Assembly: GCA_016212515.1 (NCBI GenBank)
Contig: JACRFZ010000085.1
Span: forward strand, 1-46,657
Source of the DNA: Candidatus Melainabacteria bacterium
GTDB taxonomy: Bacteria > Cyanobacteriota > Vampirovibrionia > Obscuribacterales > Obscuribacteraceae
Reading direction: 5' to 3'
Length of the DNA stretch: 46,657 bases
Under the pieces are notes generated by a model that had not been told where the DNA came from, made no database searches, and worked only from the letters and a program-made list of their open reading frames with translations. This document shows, in pieces, positions 8,878 to 17,673 of this stretch. A program made the position numbers and the translations under genes. Each line of letters starts with the position of its first letter. Position 1 is the stretch's first letter.

Positions 8878-11327
8878 AAACAAAACTACTGGCGCTGAGC
8901 CTGCTCTCCTCTCTAACCGCTGCCCAGGCGGCGGAACCGCTATTTACCACCTTCTTCGAAAGCGGACAGAAGCAATTGAAGGAAGGTCGCTATCAACAGG
9001 CCGAGAAACAGTTCGAACTCGCTCTTGCTAATAGCGAACATCTCTCAAACGATAGCGAGGCCCGGGCAAATTTATACAAGGAGCTGGGCACGGTCTACTG
9101 TCGCCTCGGTAAGCTGCAAAAAGCGGAAGATTATTTGCAACAGTTTCTAGCCTTGCGCCAGAAACAAAAGCCCCACTCCAAAAAGGCCGACGAAAACAAA
9201 ATTTATATGTACGAGCCCACTCTCATGCTGGGCACGGTCTATCGAAATCAGGACAAGTTTCAAGAATCGGAAAAACTGTATAAGGAATCTTTGCAGGCCT
9301 TCAGCGGCAATAGTCCCATAAACTTGCTCTGTCAGAGTACCGTACTCTTTGCTCTCGGTACACTCTATCTGGAGATGTCCAAACCGCAAGAAGCAGAAAC
9401 CGTACTGAAAGCGGCTCTGGCCACAAGAGAGAAAACAAACCTCAAAAGATACATTTCTCTAACAGGTATCTACGACTCTCTAGGATGCGCATACAAAATG
9501 CAGGGGCGACTGGAAGAGGCCAAGGCCACCCTGACGGAAGCTCTCGATTACGCCGTCAAAGAAAAAAGCAGATCCTCGGAAGCCTTCACCAAAACCAATT
9601 TAGCCCTGACATTAGTTGCCATGGGCAAGTACGACGAAGCCAACAATCTCTTGAAAGAATCCCTCAACACTCTTGCAGCGGACATGGGCGAAAACAGCAA
9701 CAATGTGGCTAGCTGCTACGCCAACCTGGCCAGAGTGGCCACCGAACAAGACCGCTACGAAGAAGCGGAAGCACTCTTAAATAAGGCCATTGAAATTCAC
9801 AAGGGTTTGCTGGGAGAAAAACATACCAACCTGGGCGGCGACTACACCAGAATGGCCAGGCTCCTGCAAAGCCAGGGCAAATACGATCAGGCGGAAGAAT
9901 ACAGCCGCAAAGCCCTATCTATTTTTCTAGAAGCCATGGGTGAAAACTCGATTCGCACCGCTCAGGCAAGAAAAGACCTGGCCGCGCTTCTTATCGACGA
10001 AAACAACGGCGAAAAACTCAAAGAAGCGCAGACACTCTTAAATCAGGCCAGCACCACCTTCGAACTGGAGAGCCTGTGTATGGAGAAGTCCGAAACCAGA
10101 CTGCTTCTAGCTCAACTGGAGAGCGCCCGGGGCGAAAGAAAGGCAGCCGAACAAAACTTTCAACTGGCCATAACCTCTATGGAAGCAGCAAAGGATAAAA
10201 ACAAGCCGGCGCTCTTAAAGGCTTACAGCGCCGCCTCCGACTTTTACCAGGAAGAAAAGCAATACGAAAAAGCCCTCGACTTAGCCAGAAAAGCTCTCAC
10301 CGTCAGAAGAGAACTGGCAACAAGCAAAGCTCAACTTTTGCCGGCCCTGACGCGAACCAGACAGCTGGTAGAAAAGCTCGGTCGGGGTGAAAGCGCCGAG
10401 ATTAGCGCACTGAGCAAAGAAATTGATGAAATACTGGTCGCCAGCCCCCAACTACAGGTAGTGGCACAAAAACCAGCCGGCACCGCAAGCAACTTGCCGG
10501 AGCGGGCGGTGAGAAACAAGTGGGCTCTGGTAATAGGCATAAGCAACTTTGCCGATGCCGACATCAACCTGCGTTACGCCGCCAAAGACGCCATCGATTT
10601 TGCCAATTATCTGGTTAAGGATGCTCGTTTTCCGGCCCAGAACGTCAAAGTTTTGACCGACAAGGACGCCACCAGAGAAAATATCATCCGCCAACTGGGA
10701 GAAGCCTGGTTAGGCAAACGAGCCGGGGTTGACGATCTGGTCGTCATCTATATTTCCAGCCATGGCTCCACCTCGCTGGAAAGCGCCGATGGCGTAAATT
10801 TCCTGGTGGCACACGACACTTCCCCTTCGGCCTTACTCTCTACCGGCATTCCCATGCAATGGCTTTCCCAGATGATCAAAGAACAGGTGCATGCCGGAAG
10901 AGTAGTACTGGTCCTCGATGTCTGCCACAGCGGCGCCGCCTCCCGGGGCGCCAAGGGGCTCAAGCGCGAAAACTCTTTCAATATAAATAAACTGGACGCC
11001 GGCTCAGGCCAGGCGATTATCTGCTCCAGTGCCCCGGAGCAGGTTTCCTGGGAGTCTAAAGTTTATCCCAACAGTGTCTTCACCCGCCGCCTCATCGAAG
11101 CACTCAAGCAAAAGCAGGGAAGGGTCGATCTGGCTACTGCTTATCAGACTATGAGGGAAGAGGTAGCCAGAGAAGTTCTGCAAGACAGGAACCAGACCCA
11201 GACTCCGCTCTACTTTGCCGGCGGATGGCAGGGACCGGCACCGATTCTCTCCGTATCCGTATCACCGCAAGGCGAGGCGAAAGCCGCCCCGGCCGTGAAG
11301 TCGCCGCCTGCCAGGAAGAAAAAATAG
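8871..11327 (+). CDS. Exported TPR - caspase (peptidase C14) protein
   Basis: 818 residues. A signal peptide (1 to about 21, ending AQA) is followed by a long TPR array (about 25-510) containing repeated A..Y..AE......AL units. Residues about 549-795 form a caspase/metacaspase p20 domain: KWALVIGISNF, catalytic His631 in SSHGS and catalytic Cys685 in DVCHSGAA. The basic tail PPARKKK ends the chain. The enzyme is therefore predicted to be an active cysteine protease placed outside the cytoplasm, with TPRs for partner docking. The ATG overlaps the upstream oxidoreductase gene by 7 bp and has a strong GAGGGAGAG ribosome site. The two exported SAF proteins lie 102 bp downstream. Confidence 0.93.
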   Translation: MLKTKLLALSLLSSLTAAQAAEPLFTTFFESGQKQLKEGRYQQAEKQFELALANSEHLSNDSEARANLYKELGTVYCRLGKLQKAEDYLQQFLALRQKQKPHSKKADENKIYMYEPTLMLGTVYRNQDKFQESEKLYKESLQAFSGNSPINLLCQSTVLFALGTLYLEMSKPQEAETVLKAALATREKTNLKRYISLTGIYDSLGCAYKMQGRLEEAKATLTEALDYAVKEKSRSSEAFTKTNLALTLVAMGKYDEANNLLKESLNTLAADMGENSNNVASCYANLARVATEQDRYEEAEALLNKAIEIHKGLLGEKHTNLGGDYTRMARLLQSQGKYDQAEEYSRKALSIFLEAMGENSIRTAQARKDLAALLIDENNGEKLKEAQTLLNQASTTFELESLCMEKSETRLLLAQLESARGERKAAEQNFQLAITSMEAAKDKNKPALLKAYSAASDFYQEEKQYEKALDLARKALTVRRELATSKAQLLPALTRTRQLVEKLGRGESAEISALSKEIDEILVASPQLQVVAQKPAGTASNLPERAVRNKWALVIGISNFADADINLRYAAKDAIDFANYLVKDARFPAQNVKVLTDKDATRENIIRQLGEAWLGKRAGVDDLVVIYISSHGSTSLESADGVNFLVAHDTSPSALLSTGIPMQWLSQMIKEQVHAGRVVLVLDVCHSGAASRGAKGLKRENSFNINKLDAGSGQAIICSSAPEQVSWESKVYPNSVFTRRLIEALKQKQGRVDLATAYQTMREEVAREVLQDRNQTQTPLYFAGGWQGPAPILSVSVSPQGEAKAAPAVKSPPARKKK

Positions 11328-11429
11328 GCTGGCGCAATTCTGAAGTTTGCCTCGAAAAATGCTGCTATGATTTGCAGCGGTTAAAACGCATCCATCTCCA
11401 TCCAAAGCAAGCTTAAAAAGAGCGAGGAT

Positions 11430-11921
11430 ATGAAAGAAAAATCGCACTGCTTACTAACATCACTAGCGGCATTCACGCTCTTGTGCAGCAGCTTTACAAT
11501 GGTTGGCTGCGGTCTACAAGAAGACCCGAAGGCACCGGCAGTAAATATAGTTTACGCTACAAGCGATCTGAACAAAGGTGACCCGGTTACGGAAGAAGAT
11601 GTGGAATTGAAAGCCCTGCATATAGTCAAGCCGCCGCAAGGGGCCCTCACCTCTCTTGAGCAAATCGACCTTAAGTGTGCCAAACGAGCCGTCATGATGG
11701 GCGAGATATTGAAGGCTGAGGATCTGGAAGACCTCTCGGAACCACAAATCAAAGTAGAAATTTCCGAAAAGCTGGCCAGGCAAGTTGAAAAACTGGCCGC
11801 CGCCGAACACAAGACACTGGAAGAATACACTGTACAGTTGCTTAAAACAGACTTGCTCTCCTCCAAAAATGCAGAGCCCCGGCAAAAGTCAAACGGCAAG
11901 AAGAAAGGGAGTGAGAAATGA
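11430..11921 (+). CDS. SAF-domain lipoprotein with RHH-like C-terminal segment
   Basis: 163 residues. A type II signal peptide ends at a lipobox-like TMVGC with Cys27, predicting a lipid-anchored protein. Residues about 38-105 look like a SAF/CpaB-type beta-clip (NIVYATSDLNKGDPVTEEDVE, then MMGEILKAEDLE). Residues about 108-143 (VEISEKLARQVEKLAAAEHK then TLEEYTVQLLKTDL) match the strand-helix-helix pattern of ribbon-helix-helix domains. No exact family could be named. It overlaps the next gene by ATGA (4 bp), and that gene encodes a paralogue with the same order of parts. Confidence 0.8.
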   Translation: MKEKSHCLLTSLAAFTLLCSSFTMVGCGLQEDPKAPAVNIVYATSDLNKGDPVTEEDVELKALHIVKPPQGALTSLEQIDLKCAKRAVMMGEILKAEDLEDLSEPQIKVEISEKLARQVEKLAAAEHKTLEEYTVQLLKTDLLSSKNAEPRQKSNGKKKGSEK

Positions 11922-12352
11922 AGCACAAAACACTGGCAGCAGTACTCGCTCTGGCTTGCATCCTCGCGTTCTGCGCCCGCGTCAAAGCCGAAGACAGCAA
12001 AAACGACAAGGGCGTTGTGGTCTATTTCAAAAGAGACCTCAAAGCAAATGTTGAAATAGGCGCAGGCGACGTGGAAGAAAAATTCATCCCCATAGACAAA
12101 ATTTCGGCCGACGCCATAACTTCAGCCTCACTAGCCGTAGGTCGATGCACGGCAGCCGACATGAAGGCCGGACAGATGGTCTTTACCGAAGATTTGAAAG
12201 CACAGAAAAGCCTGGCTCTAATTCTTAAATTGAGCCGCGAGGAAATAGCGGAACTGCGCCGACTGGCTGAGAGCAAAGAGCTTACACTCTCCGAGCTGAT
12301 TGACGAAACTCTAAGAGCAAAAATAAACCGGAGCAAAAAAAGTCACAAATGA
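11918..12352 (+). CDS. Exported SAF-domain protein with RHH-like C-terminal segment (paralogue)
   Basis: 144 residues. A signal peptide (1 to about 24, ending VKA) is followed by a SAF-like region (about 32-95: VVVYFKRDLKANVEIGAGDVE, KAGQMVFTEDLK) and an RHH-like tail (about 100-136: LILKLSREEIAELRRLA, LTLSELIDETLRAKI). It is a diverged tandem duplicate of the gene before it, but has no lipobox Cys. A GGGAG ribosome site and the 4-bp ATGA overlap point to one operon. It converges on the kinase gene with only 3 bp between stop codons. Function unknown. Confidence 0.78.
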   Translation: MKHKTLAAVLALACILAFCARVKAEDSKNDKGVVVYFKRDLKANVEIGAGDVEEKFIPIDKISADAITSASLAVGRCTAADMKAGQMVFTEDLKAQKSLALILKLSREEIAELRRLAESKELTLSELIDETLRAKINRSKKSHK

Positions 12353-12355
12353 TGA

Positions 12356-14521
12356 TCAACGGCCCTTCACGGACCGGGCCAGAAGTTCCCCATACTTTTG
12401 TTGCAGACTGACATAACGAGGATCGGACGGTTCCATGAACTTGCGTCCTATCTCCAGGGCTTCTTTATAGGAAAGCAGGGCATCGCTCATTTTACCGGTG
12501 CTGATGTAGAGGGTACCAAGGCATTGCAGACTATCGGCTACCAGGGGAGCGGCACCGCTACCTTGCTGCCGCCGCACTGAAAGCGCCTTCTTATAGAGGT
12601 CTTCAGCAATGGGATAGTCCCCAGATAGCTGATAGGCCTGGGCCAGATTATTTTGCGCCAGTGCTACTTCCAGACTTTTCTCACCGGAGGTGGCTTCGGC
12701 AATTTTGAGGGCGTCCCGCAGTTGATTGAGGGCTTCTTTCAAACGTCCCCGACGCATGTTTAAGTCACCCAGACCGGTGAGGGCCTCGCCTATAAGCTTG
12801 TCTCCGGGCTTGAGTTTCTGCAATCGTATGTCGTAACCTTCCTGAAGCACGGTTGCGGCACCTTCATAATCTTTCAAAGCTGCCCTCGCTCTACCGAGGG
12901 GAATTGCCACAGCCGCCAACTCCAGTGAGCCCGGTTTACCGGCCTTGATAGCGTTGTAAGAAAGCTCCATATTGGCCTCGGCATCATCGTAATCACCCTG
13001 GGCATACTGAATCTGCCCGAGCAAATAGCGACTGCGATAGTCCCTAGGCAAGTTATTGTCGTCTTCCAGCTTGAAAGCACTTCTTATGCTCTTTTTGGCT
13101 TGAGCATACTTACCGCTGTCATAGTCTTTAGCGGCCTGCTCTTGTAAGGCAGCGATTTTCTTTTTGGCTTCGCCACTGCCGGCTGAGTCTGCAAACTTAA
13201 TAAGATAGAAAAACAGAACGATGGCAATTGCCACAACAGGTACGGCAACGACAATGCGCTTCTGCCACTCTAAATCGACGGCTCTGCGAACAGCAGTCTG
13301 AGACTGCGCTGCTTTAACCGGCACCGGTGCGGGCAATACTTCGCTGACAGTGGGCACATCCTGAGCCAACTTATTTTCAGCTACCGTTTCTTCCCCAGAA
13401 TGGGTGATGGAAAGTACGGACTCGACGGCATCGCCACTACTGGCAGTACCACCGCTCGGTGGCACAGTCCGGCTTGCCGCCTCCACTTTCACCGCCGGCA
13501 GATCCACCTTCGAATAAGTGCCTGTGTATCCACCCGGCTCCAATACTTCCATGGCCGCCCGCATTTCCTGCATAGTCTGGAAGCGCTCGTCGGGGCTCTT
13601 AGCCATAGCTTTGAAGACAATCGCCTCCAGTTCGGCCGAAAGGGGCAGTTCCGGTGCCACCACATGGAAGGGCTCGGGCATGGAGTTGACGTGCTTATAA
13701 AGACATTCGATCAAGTCACCACCGGTGATGGGTAACTGCCCGGTAAAAGTCTGATACATGACACAGCCCAGGGCGTAAATGTCCGAGCGCCCGTCCACTT
13801 CCTGGGCCCGACACTGCTCAGGGCTCATATAGTGCGGCGTACCGAAGACTTCGCCGGTACGGGTCAAATTGTCGATACTGCTCTCCGATGGATTAAGCTG
13901 TTTGGCAATACCGAAATCAAGGATTTTTACGAAAGAATCGTCACCATCGAGAGTGACAAGCATTACGTTGCTGGGTTTCAAATCCCGGTGCACCACGCCT
14001 TTATCGTGGGCATGAGCCAGCCCGGCACAGACCTGCTTGAAAACATGAAGTCCGTGACTCTGGGGCAGATGCCCTTCGTCCTTGAGAACATGCAGCAATT
14101 CTTTGCCCTGCAAGTAGTCCATGACCAGATAGGGGCTGCCGGTCTCGGTTACCCCGAAATCGTAAACCGTCAAAATATTGGGATGGTTGAGGGCACTGGC
14201 CAGTTCCGCTTCCTTCTGGAAGCGCCTCAGCGCCGACTTACCGGAGATGAGCTGGGGATGCATCATCTTCACAGCCACCTGACGCTTCATGAGCTTATGG
14301 CGAGCCAGGTAGACGCGTCCCATGGCACCATCACCAATGGTGTCCAAAATCTCGTACCGTCCGCCCAGTACGGTTCCAATCAGGGAATCACTGGAAAGTG
14401 AGGTCAACACTGTACCGTCTGCCGGACAGGTGTCTATATCGCTTTCAAATTCGGCGTTACAGGTCAGACAGACCTTCTTGATCTTGACCGAGCCTGGCGA
14501 GCTATCGGCTGCGCCATCCAC
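12356..14521 (-). CDS. Membrane Ser/Thr protein kinase with Cys-rich N-terminus and C-terminal TPRs
   Basis: 721 residues from a GTG start with AAAGGGG 5 bp upstream. A short Cys module (Cys18, Cys21, Cys32 in CLTC and CPADG) resembles a zinc-ribbon fragment. A Hanks-type kinase follows (about 55-325): GDGAMG glycine loop, Lys85, HRDLKPSN at 178-185, DFG at 202-204, and SPEQ. A Pro/Val/Ala-rich linker leads to one membrane helix (about 422-443), then five or so TPRs (about 460-715). The kinase is therefore cytoplasmic and the TPRs are outside, which suits a sensor of periplasmic partners. All catalytic residues are present. Confidence 0.95.
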   Translation of the reverse strand: MDGAADSSPGSVKIKKVCLTCNAEFESDIDTCPADGTVLTSLSSDSLIGTVLGGRYEILDTIGDGAMGRVYLARHKLMKRQVAVKMMHPQLISGKSALRRFQKEAELASALNHPNILTVYDFGVTETGSPYLVMDYLQGKELLHVLKDEGHLPQSHGLHVFKQVCAGLAHAHDKGVVHRDLKPSNVMLVTLDGDDSFVKILDFGIAKQLNPSESSIDNLTRTGEVFGTPHYMSPEQCRAQEVDGRSDIYALGCVMYQTFTGQLPITGGDLIECLYKHVNSMPEPFHVVAPELPLSAELEAIVFKAMAKSPDERFQTMQEMRAAMEVLEPGGYTGTYSKVDLPAVKVEAASRTVPPSGGTASSGDAVESVLSITHSGEETVAENKLAQDVPTVSEVLPAPVPVKAAQSQTAVRRAVDLEWQKRIVVAVPVVAIAIVLFFYLIKFADSAGSGEAKKKIAALQEQAAKDYDSGKYAQAKKSIRSAFKLEDDNNLPRDYRSRYLLGQIQYAQGDYDDAEANMELSYNAIKAGKPGSLELAAVAIPLGRARAALKDYEGAATVLQEGYDIRLQKLKPGDKLIGEALTGLGDLNMRRGRLKEALNQLRDALKIAEATSGEKSLEVALAQNNLAQAYQLSGDYPIAEDLYKKALSVRRQQGSGAAPLVADSLQCLGTLYISTGKMSDALLSYKEALEIGRKFMEPSDPRYVSLQQKYGELLARSVKGR

Positions 14522-14701
14522 GAGTACACCCCTTTCAAAAGCTAACCTGAATAATCATTAGACCCAAATATCTAAGATTATAACGTTCCGGGAAGACTTA
14601 CAGAGGAATGCAAAATTTTGCCGGGTCGAAAGGTATATAGCCGGGTTCACAGGGAATTAAAGGGGAGGTGACTTGTCAATCTAATAGAAAGGGAAGCGAA
14701 A

Positions 14702-16132
14702 TTGGACACGGGAAGTGAAGAAAAGAAAGCCGGTGCCGCAAGCGGTACCACAGCGTCCCTCCATGACAATACAATCTCCCCCAGGGACGACCGACGGGAC
14801 AGGGGCAAGATCCTGCATGAGGCTATCCCCCATGCCAGCCACAGCAAATGGCTGAAGCCGGACGGACGACCCAGCCCTGTGGACATCATCGAGAAGACCC
14901 ATGAAGGACGTATTGCCGAGCTGGCTCCCTTGCGCTGGGGTCGCATGCTCATATCGCCTTTCACCTTCTATCGCGGCACCGCCGCCATCATGGCCTACGA
15001 CCTGGCCACGACACCCGCCACAGGCGTGCGGGTACAGGCTTGCGGCGACTGCCATATGCTCAACTTCGGCGCCTTCGCCACTCCGGAGCGCAACATCATC
15101 TTCGACCTGAATGACTTCGATGAAACCCTGCCTGCCCCCTGGGAATGGGACCTGAAACGCCTGGCCGTAAGCTTCGTGCTGGGGGTGCGGGATAACGGTC
15201 TCAAGGACAAATACGCCCAGGCCGCCGCCGAAGCTGTGGCGAAAGCCTATCGCAAAAAGATGGCGGAATATTCCAAGAAAAGCATTCTCGATATCTGGTA
15301 CGACCGCATCGACTGGGAAGCTGTCATCCAGAAGACCTCCGATCCGGAGTTGCAGAGGAAGATCAAGGCTAAGACCGAAAAGTCTATGAAGCGCACCATA
15401 CAGGGGCACTATTTCCCCAAGATGTCCGAGCTTCACGATGGCCGTTATATCTTCAAAGACAACCCGCCTGCTCTCTACCACCTGAAGGGCGAGGAATCGG
15501 AAAAATTCAGAGAAGATACCCTGGCGGCCTTTCAACAATACAGAAGCAGCCTGCAAGATGATAAGCAGCGGCTCTTCGACCGTTATAAGCTCTCGGATGT
15601 AGCCATCAAAGTAGTGGGAGTCGGCTCGGTGGGTACCTGCTGTGCCGTAGCGCTCATGCTCGCCCCCGATACCGAACCTCTTATTCTGCAACTGAAAGAG
15701 GCCAGAGCCTCGGTGCTTGAGCCCTATGCCGGCAAGAGCGAGTTTGAAAATCACGGACAACGAGTAGTTGCCGGTCAACGCATTATTCAGTCGGCCAGCG
15801 ACATCTTCCTTGGTTGGACAAAGTTTTCGGACGGGCGCCATTTCTATCTGCGCCAACTGAGGGACGGCAAGATAAAGCTGGAGCCGGAACTCTGGGATGG
15901 TCCCCGTATGCAGGAAATCGCAGAAGTGATGGGCATCGTACTGGCCAGGGCCCATGCCCGCTCCGGTGATGCCGCCGTCATAAGCGGCTACCTCTCGGAT
16001 GAAAGCACCTTCGACGAAGCAATCGGCAGCTTTGCTATGGCCTACGCCGATCAGGCCGAAAAAGACTATGAAGAATTCGCTGCTGCGGTGCGTTCGGGAA
16101 GATTGCCTGTGGCAGAGGATCTGGGCCTCTAG
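14702..16132 (+). CDS. DUF2252 family protein
   Basis: 476 residues from a TTG start preceded by AGGGAAG. The DUF2252 pattern is clear: PFTFYRGTAAIMAYDLA, then QACGDCHMLNFGAFATPERN, FDLNDFDET and PWEWDLKRLAVSF. The family has a kinase-like (aminoglycoside phosphotransferase-related) fold with GDCHxxNFG resembling the catalytic HGDxHxxN motif, but no biochemical activity is established. A long antisense open frame covers most of the gene and is a shadow. The gene is divergent from the kinase across about 180 bp. Confidence 0.93.
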   Translation: MDTGSEEKKAGAASGTTASLHDNTISPRDDRRDRGKILHEAIPHASHSKWLKPDGRPSPVDIIEKTHEGRIAELAPLRWGRMLISPFTFYRGTAAIMAYDLATTPATGVRVQACGDCHMLNFGAFATPERNIIFDLNDFDETLPAPWEWDLKRLAVSFVLGVRDNGLKDKYAQAAAEAVAKAYRKKMAEYSKKSILDIWYDRIDWEAVIQKTSDPELQRKIKAKTEKSMKRTIQGHYFPKMSELHDGRYIFKDNPPALYHLKGEESEKFREDTLAAFQQYRSSLQDDKQRLFDRYKLSDVAIKVVGVGSVGTCCAVALMLAPDTEPLILQLKEARASVLEPYAGKSEFENHGQRVVAGQRIIQSASDIFLGWTKFSDGRHFYLRQLRDGKIKLEPELWDGPRMQEIAEVMGIVLARAHARSGDAAVISGYLSDESTFDEAIGSFAMAYADQAEKDYEEFAAAVRSGRLPVAEDLGL

Positions 16133-16222
16133 CCGGTAAAGTTTCCTCAAGACTGATAAGGGTGAGAGCGGCCGGCCGCCCCCTGGATGAAAGAATAAAC
16201 TTCTCACATTCAGGTCTCAGCC

Positions 16223-17506
16223 TTGCCAAAGACGGTCGAAACAAACCCCATAGAGCTTGAGAAAGAAGCAGCCTTTCAGGAGACACCACCCTTTAGCGCC
16301 GAAAAAACTCTAGCTTCGCAGGAAGGACTGGCCAGAGCCTCCGGTTATCTGACGCTGATTGCCGGTCTCAACGGCGGCTGGCTAGGTCCGCTGATTCCAT
16401 CCATTGCCGCTGCGCAGAATTTGCCTCTAGAACAGGTGGGACTTATAACAAGCTTCCTTTGCGGCGGCGCCTTCCTGGCTCAACTGCTCGGGCCGGGGCT
16501 GATAGCACGCCTCAGTGGTCGCAAAACACTGATTTTAGGCAGCATCCTATTGGGTCTGGGTATGCTTTCCCTCGGGCAACTGTACGGACTCTGGGCACTT
16601 CTAACTGCCGCAACAATCCTCGGATTCGGCACCGGTCTCAACGGCATAGCCGCCCATGTCTCCATCCTCACATACTTTCGAGAGAGAGCCGCCAGCGCAC
16701 TCAGCAAACTCAATATCTTTTACGGCTTCGGTGCCCTGGCCGCACCGCAAATCGTACAACTATGCGGAGCCAGTAAGGGTGACGGTTATCGCTATCTGCT
16801 CTCTTTCGCCGCCGCCCTCAGCATTTTGGTTCTGTTCAGACTTTTCAAGCTGCCTATAGAAGAAACAAGACAAACCGAGAAAGCAGAGAGCGGCCATGAG
16901 CGAAACGAAAAGATCTTGACACTACCATTGATACTACTTTGCCTGGTCATTTTTCTATATGTAGGAACTGAGACTGCCACTGCGACCTGGCTTTTCACCT
17001 ACATTCTGAACTGCCAGACTAAGAGTACCAGCCTGGCCGCTCTTTCAGTAACGGCTCTCTTCGGTGGTCTGACGGTAGGAAGACTTATCTCCATCAAAGT
17101 TTCCTCAATTTTCTCCGCAGCACGGGTGACAGTAACGGCCATGCTGGTCATGGTGGTATCGCTATTTTTACTGGCTGGGCTAAGAGACTCGGCGCTGCCG
17201 GCGCTCCTCCTGACCTTCGGGGCCGGTCTCGGTTGCGGTCCCGTTTATCCCCAGATGATCGCGCAGGCAGCCAAACTCTCACCGGTCCCTACATTGGTTC
17301 CGAAAGTGACGGCCTTAGCCATCGCCACTGGCGCTATCGGTGGTATCATCATGCCGGGAGCGGCCGGGCAAGTACTGGCCCGGGTGGGGGTCAGCCAGAC
17401 CATGCTTTCCATAGCACTTCTGGCACTATCTATGCTTTCCCTTTATCTATTTACCCTCGCTCTTGCAGGCAAGCGTAAAGGCGAACCTAAGGCCGAACAG
17501 GTCTGA
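16223..17506 (+). CDS. Major facilitator superfamily transporter
   Basis: 427 residues from a TTG start with only a weak ribosome site. About twelve hydrophobic segments are visible, in two halves separated by a charged loop near residues 215-235 (ETRQTEKAESGHERNEK). The loop between helices 2 and 3 has ARLSGRKTLILG, the usual MFS motif A region. The pattern resembles the fucose/glucose-type or FHS-like MFS branch, but no substrate can be assigned. It is an inner membrane protein. The neighbouring genes give no clue to its cargo. Confidence 0.9.
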   Translation: MPKTVETNPIELEKEAAFQETPPFSAEKTLASQEGLARASGYLTLIAGLNGGWLGPLIPSIAAAQNLPLEQVGLITSFLCGGAFLAQLLGPGLIARLSGRKTLILGSILLGLGMLSLGQLYGLWALLTAATILGFGTGLNGIAAHVSILTYFRERAASALSKLNIFYGFGALAAPQIVQLCGASKGDGYRYLLSFAAALSILVLFRLFKLPIEETRQTEKAESGHERNEKILTLPLILLCLVIFLYVGTETATATWLFTYILNCQTKSTSLAALSVTALFGGLTVGRLISIKVSSIFSAARVTVTAMLVMVVSLFLLAGLRDSALPALLLTFGAGLGCGPVYPQMIAQAAKLSPVPTLVPKVTALAIATGAIGGIIMPGAAGQVLARVGVSQTMLSIALLALSMLSLYLFTLALAGKRKGEPKAEQV

Positions 17507-17512
17507 CTGTAG

Positions 17513-17530
17513 TTGACTATTTCCAGTCAA
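17513..17530. promoter_or_regulatory. 6-bp inverted repeat after the MFS gene
   Basis: TTGACT at 17513-17518 and AGTCAA at 17525-17530 are perfect inverted repeats around a 6-nt loop, 6 bp after the MFS stop. There is no following T-run, so it is a poor intrinsic terminator; it may be an operator. An 8-bp palindrome, GATGCATC, lies at 17539-17546. Confidence 0.3.
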
Positions 17531-17558
17531 GCACCTAAGATGCATCGATAAAGCAAAA

Positions 17559-17644
17559 TTGAACCGGTCAGTAAATGAGCGATTGAGCTGGCGGCATGCA
17601 CGCTTGGTGCATATGCCCATTTCAACGCAATCCGACCGGTTCAA
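17559..17644. promoter_or_regulatory. Nested inverted-repeat element upstream of the AhpD-like gene
   Basis: TTGAACCGGTC at 17559-17569 is repeated perfectly in inverted form as GACCGGTTCAA at 17634-17644. Inside, ATGCAC (17596-17601) and GTGCAT (17607-17612) form a 6-bp hairpin with a 5-nt loop. It is extended by GGC/GCC (17593-17595 and 17615-17617) past a 2-nt bulge. GATTG (17581-17585) can also pair with CAATC (17628-17632). The element ends 29 bp before the ATG at 17674. It could be a structured leader RNA, a pair of inverted operator sites centred on ACCGGT, or a tiny mobile element; the sequence alone does not decide. Confidence 0.4.
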
Positions 17645-17673
17645 GTACTTTTCTCTGACATCCTGGAGGATCC

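Noticed and set aside
14681..16207. 508-residue open frame on the minus strand over the DUF2252 gene
   Set aside because: It is antisense to a protein with clear DUF2252 motifs and its own translation has no recognisable domain.
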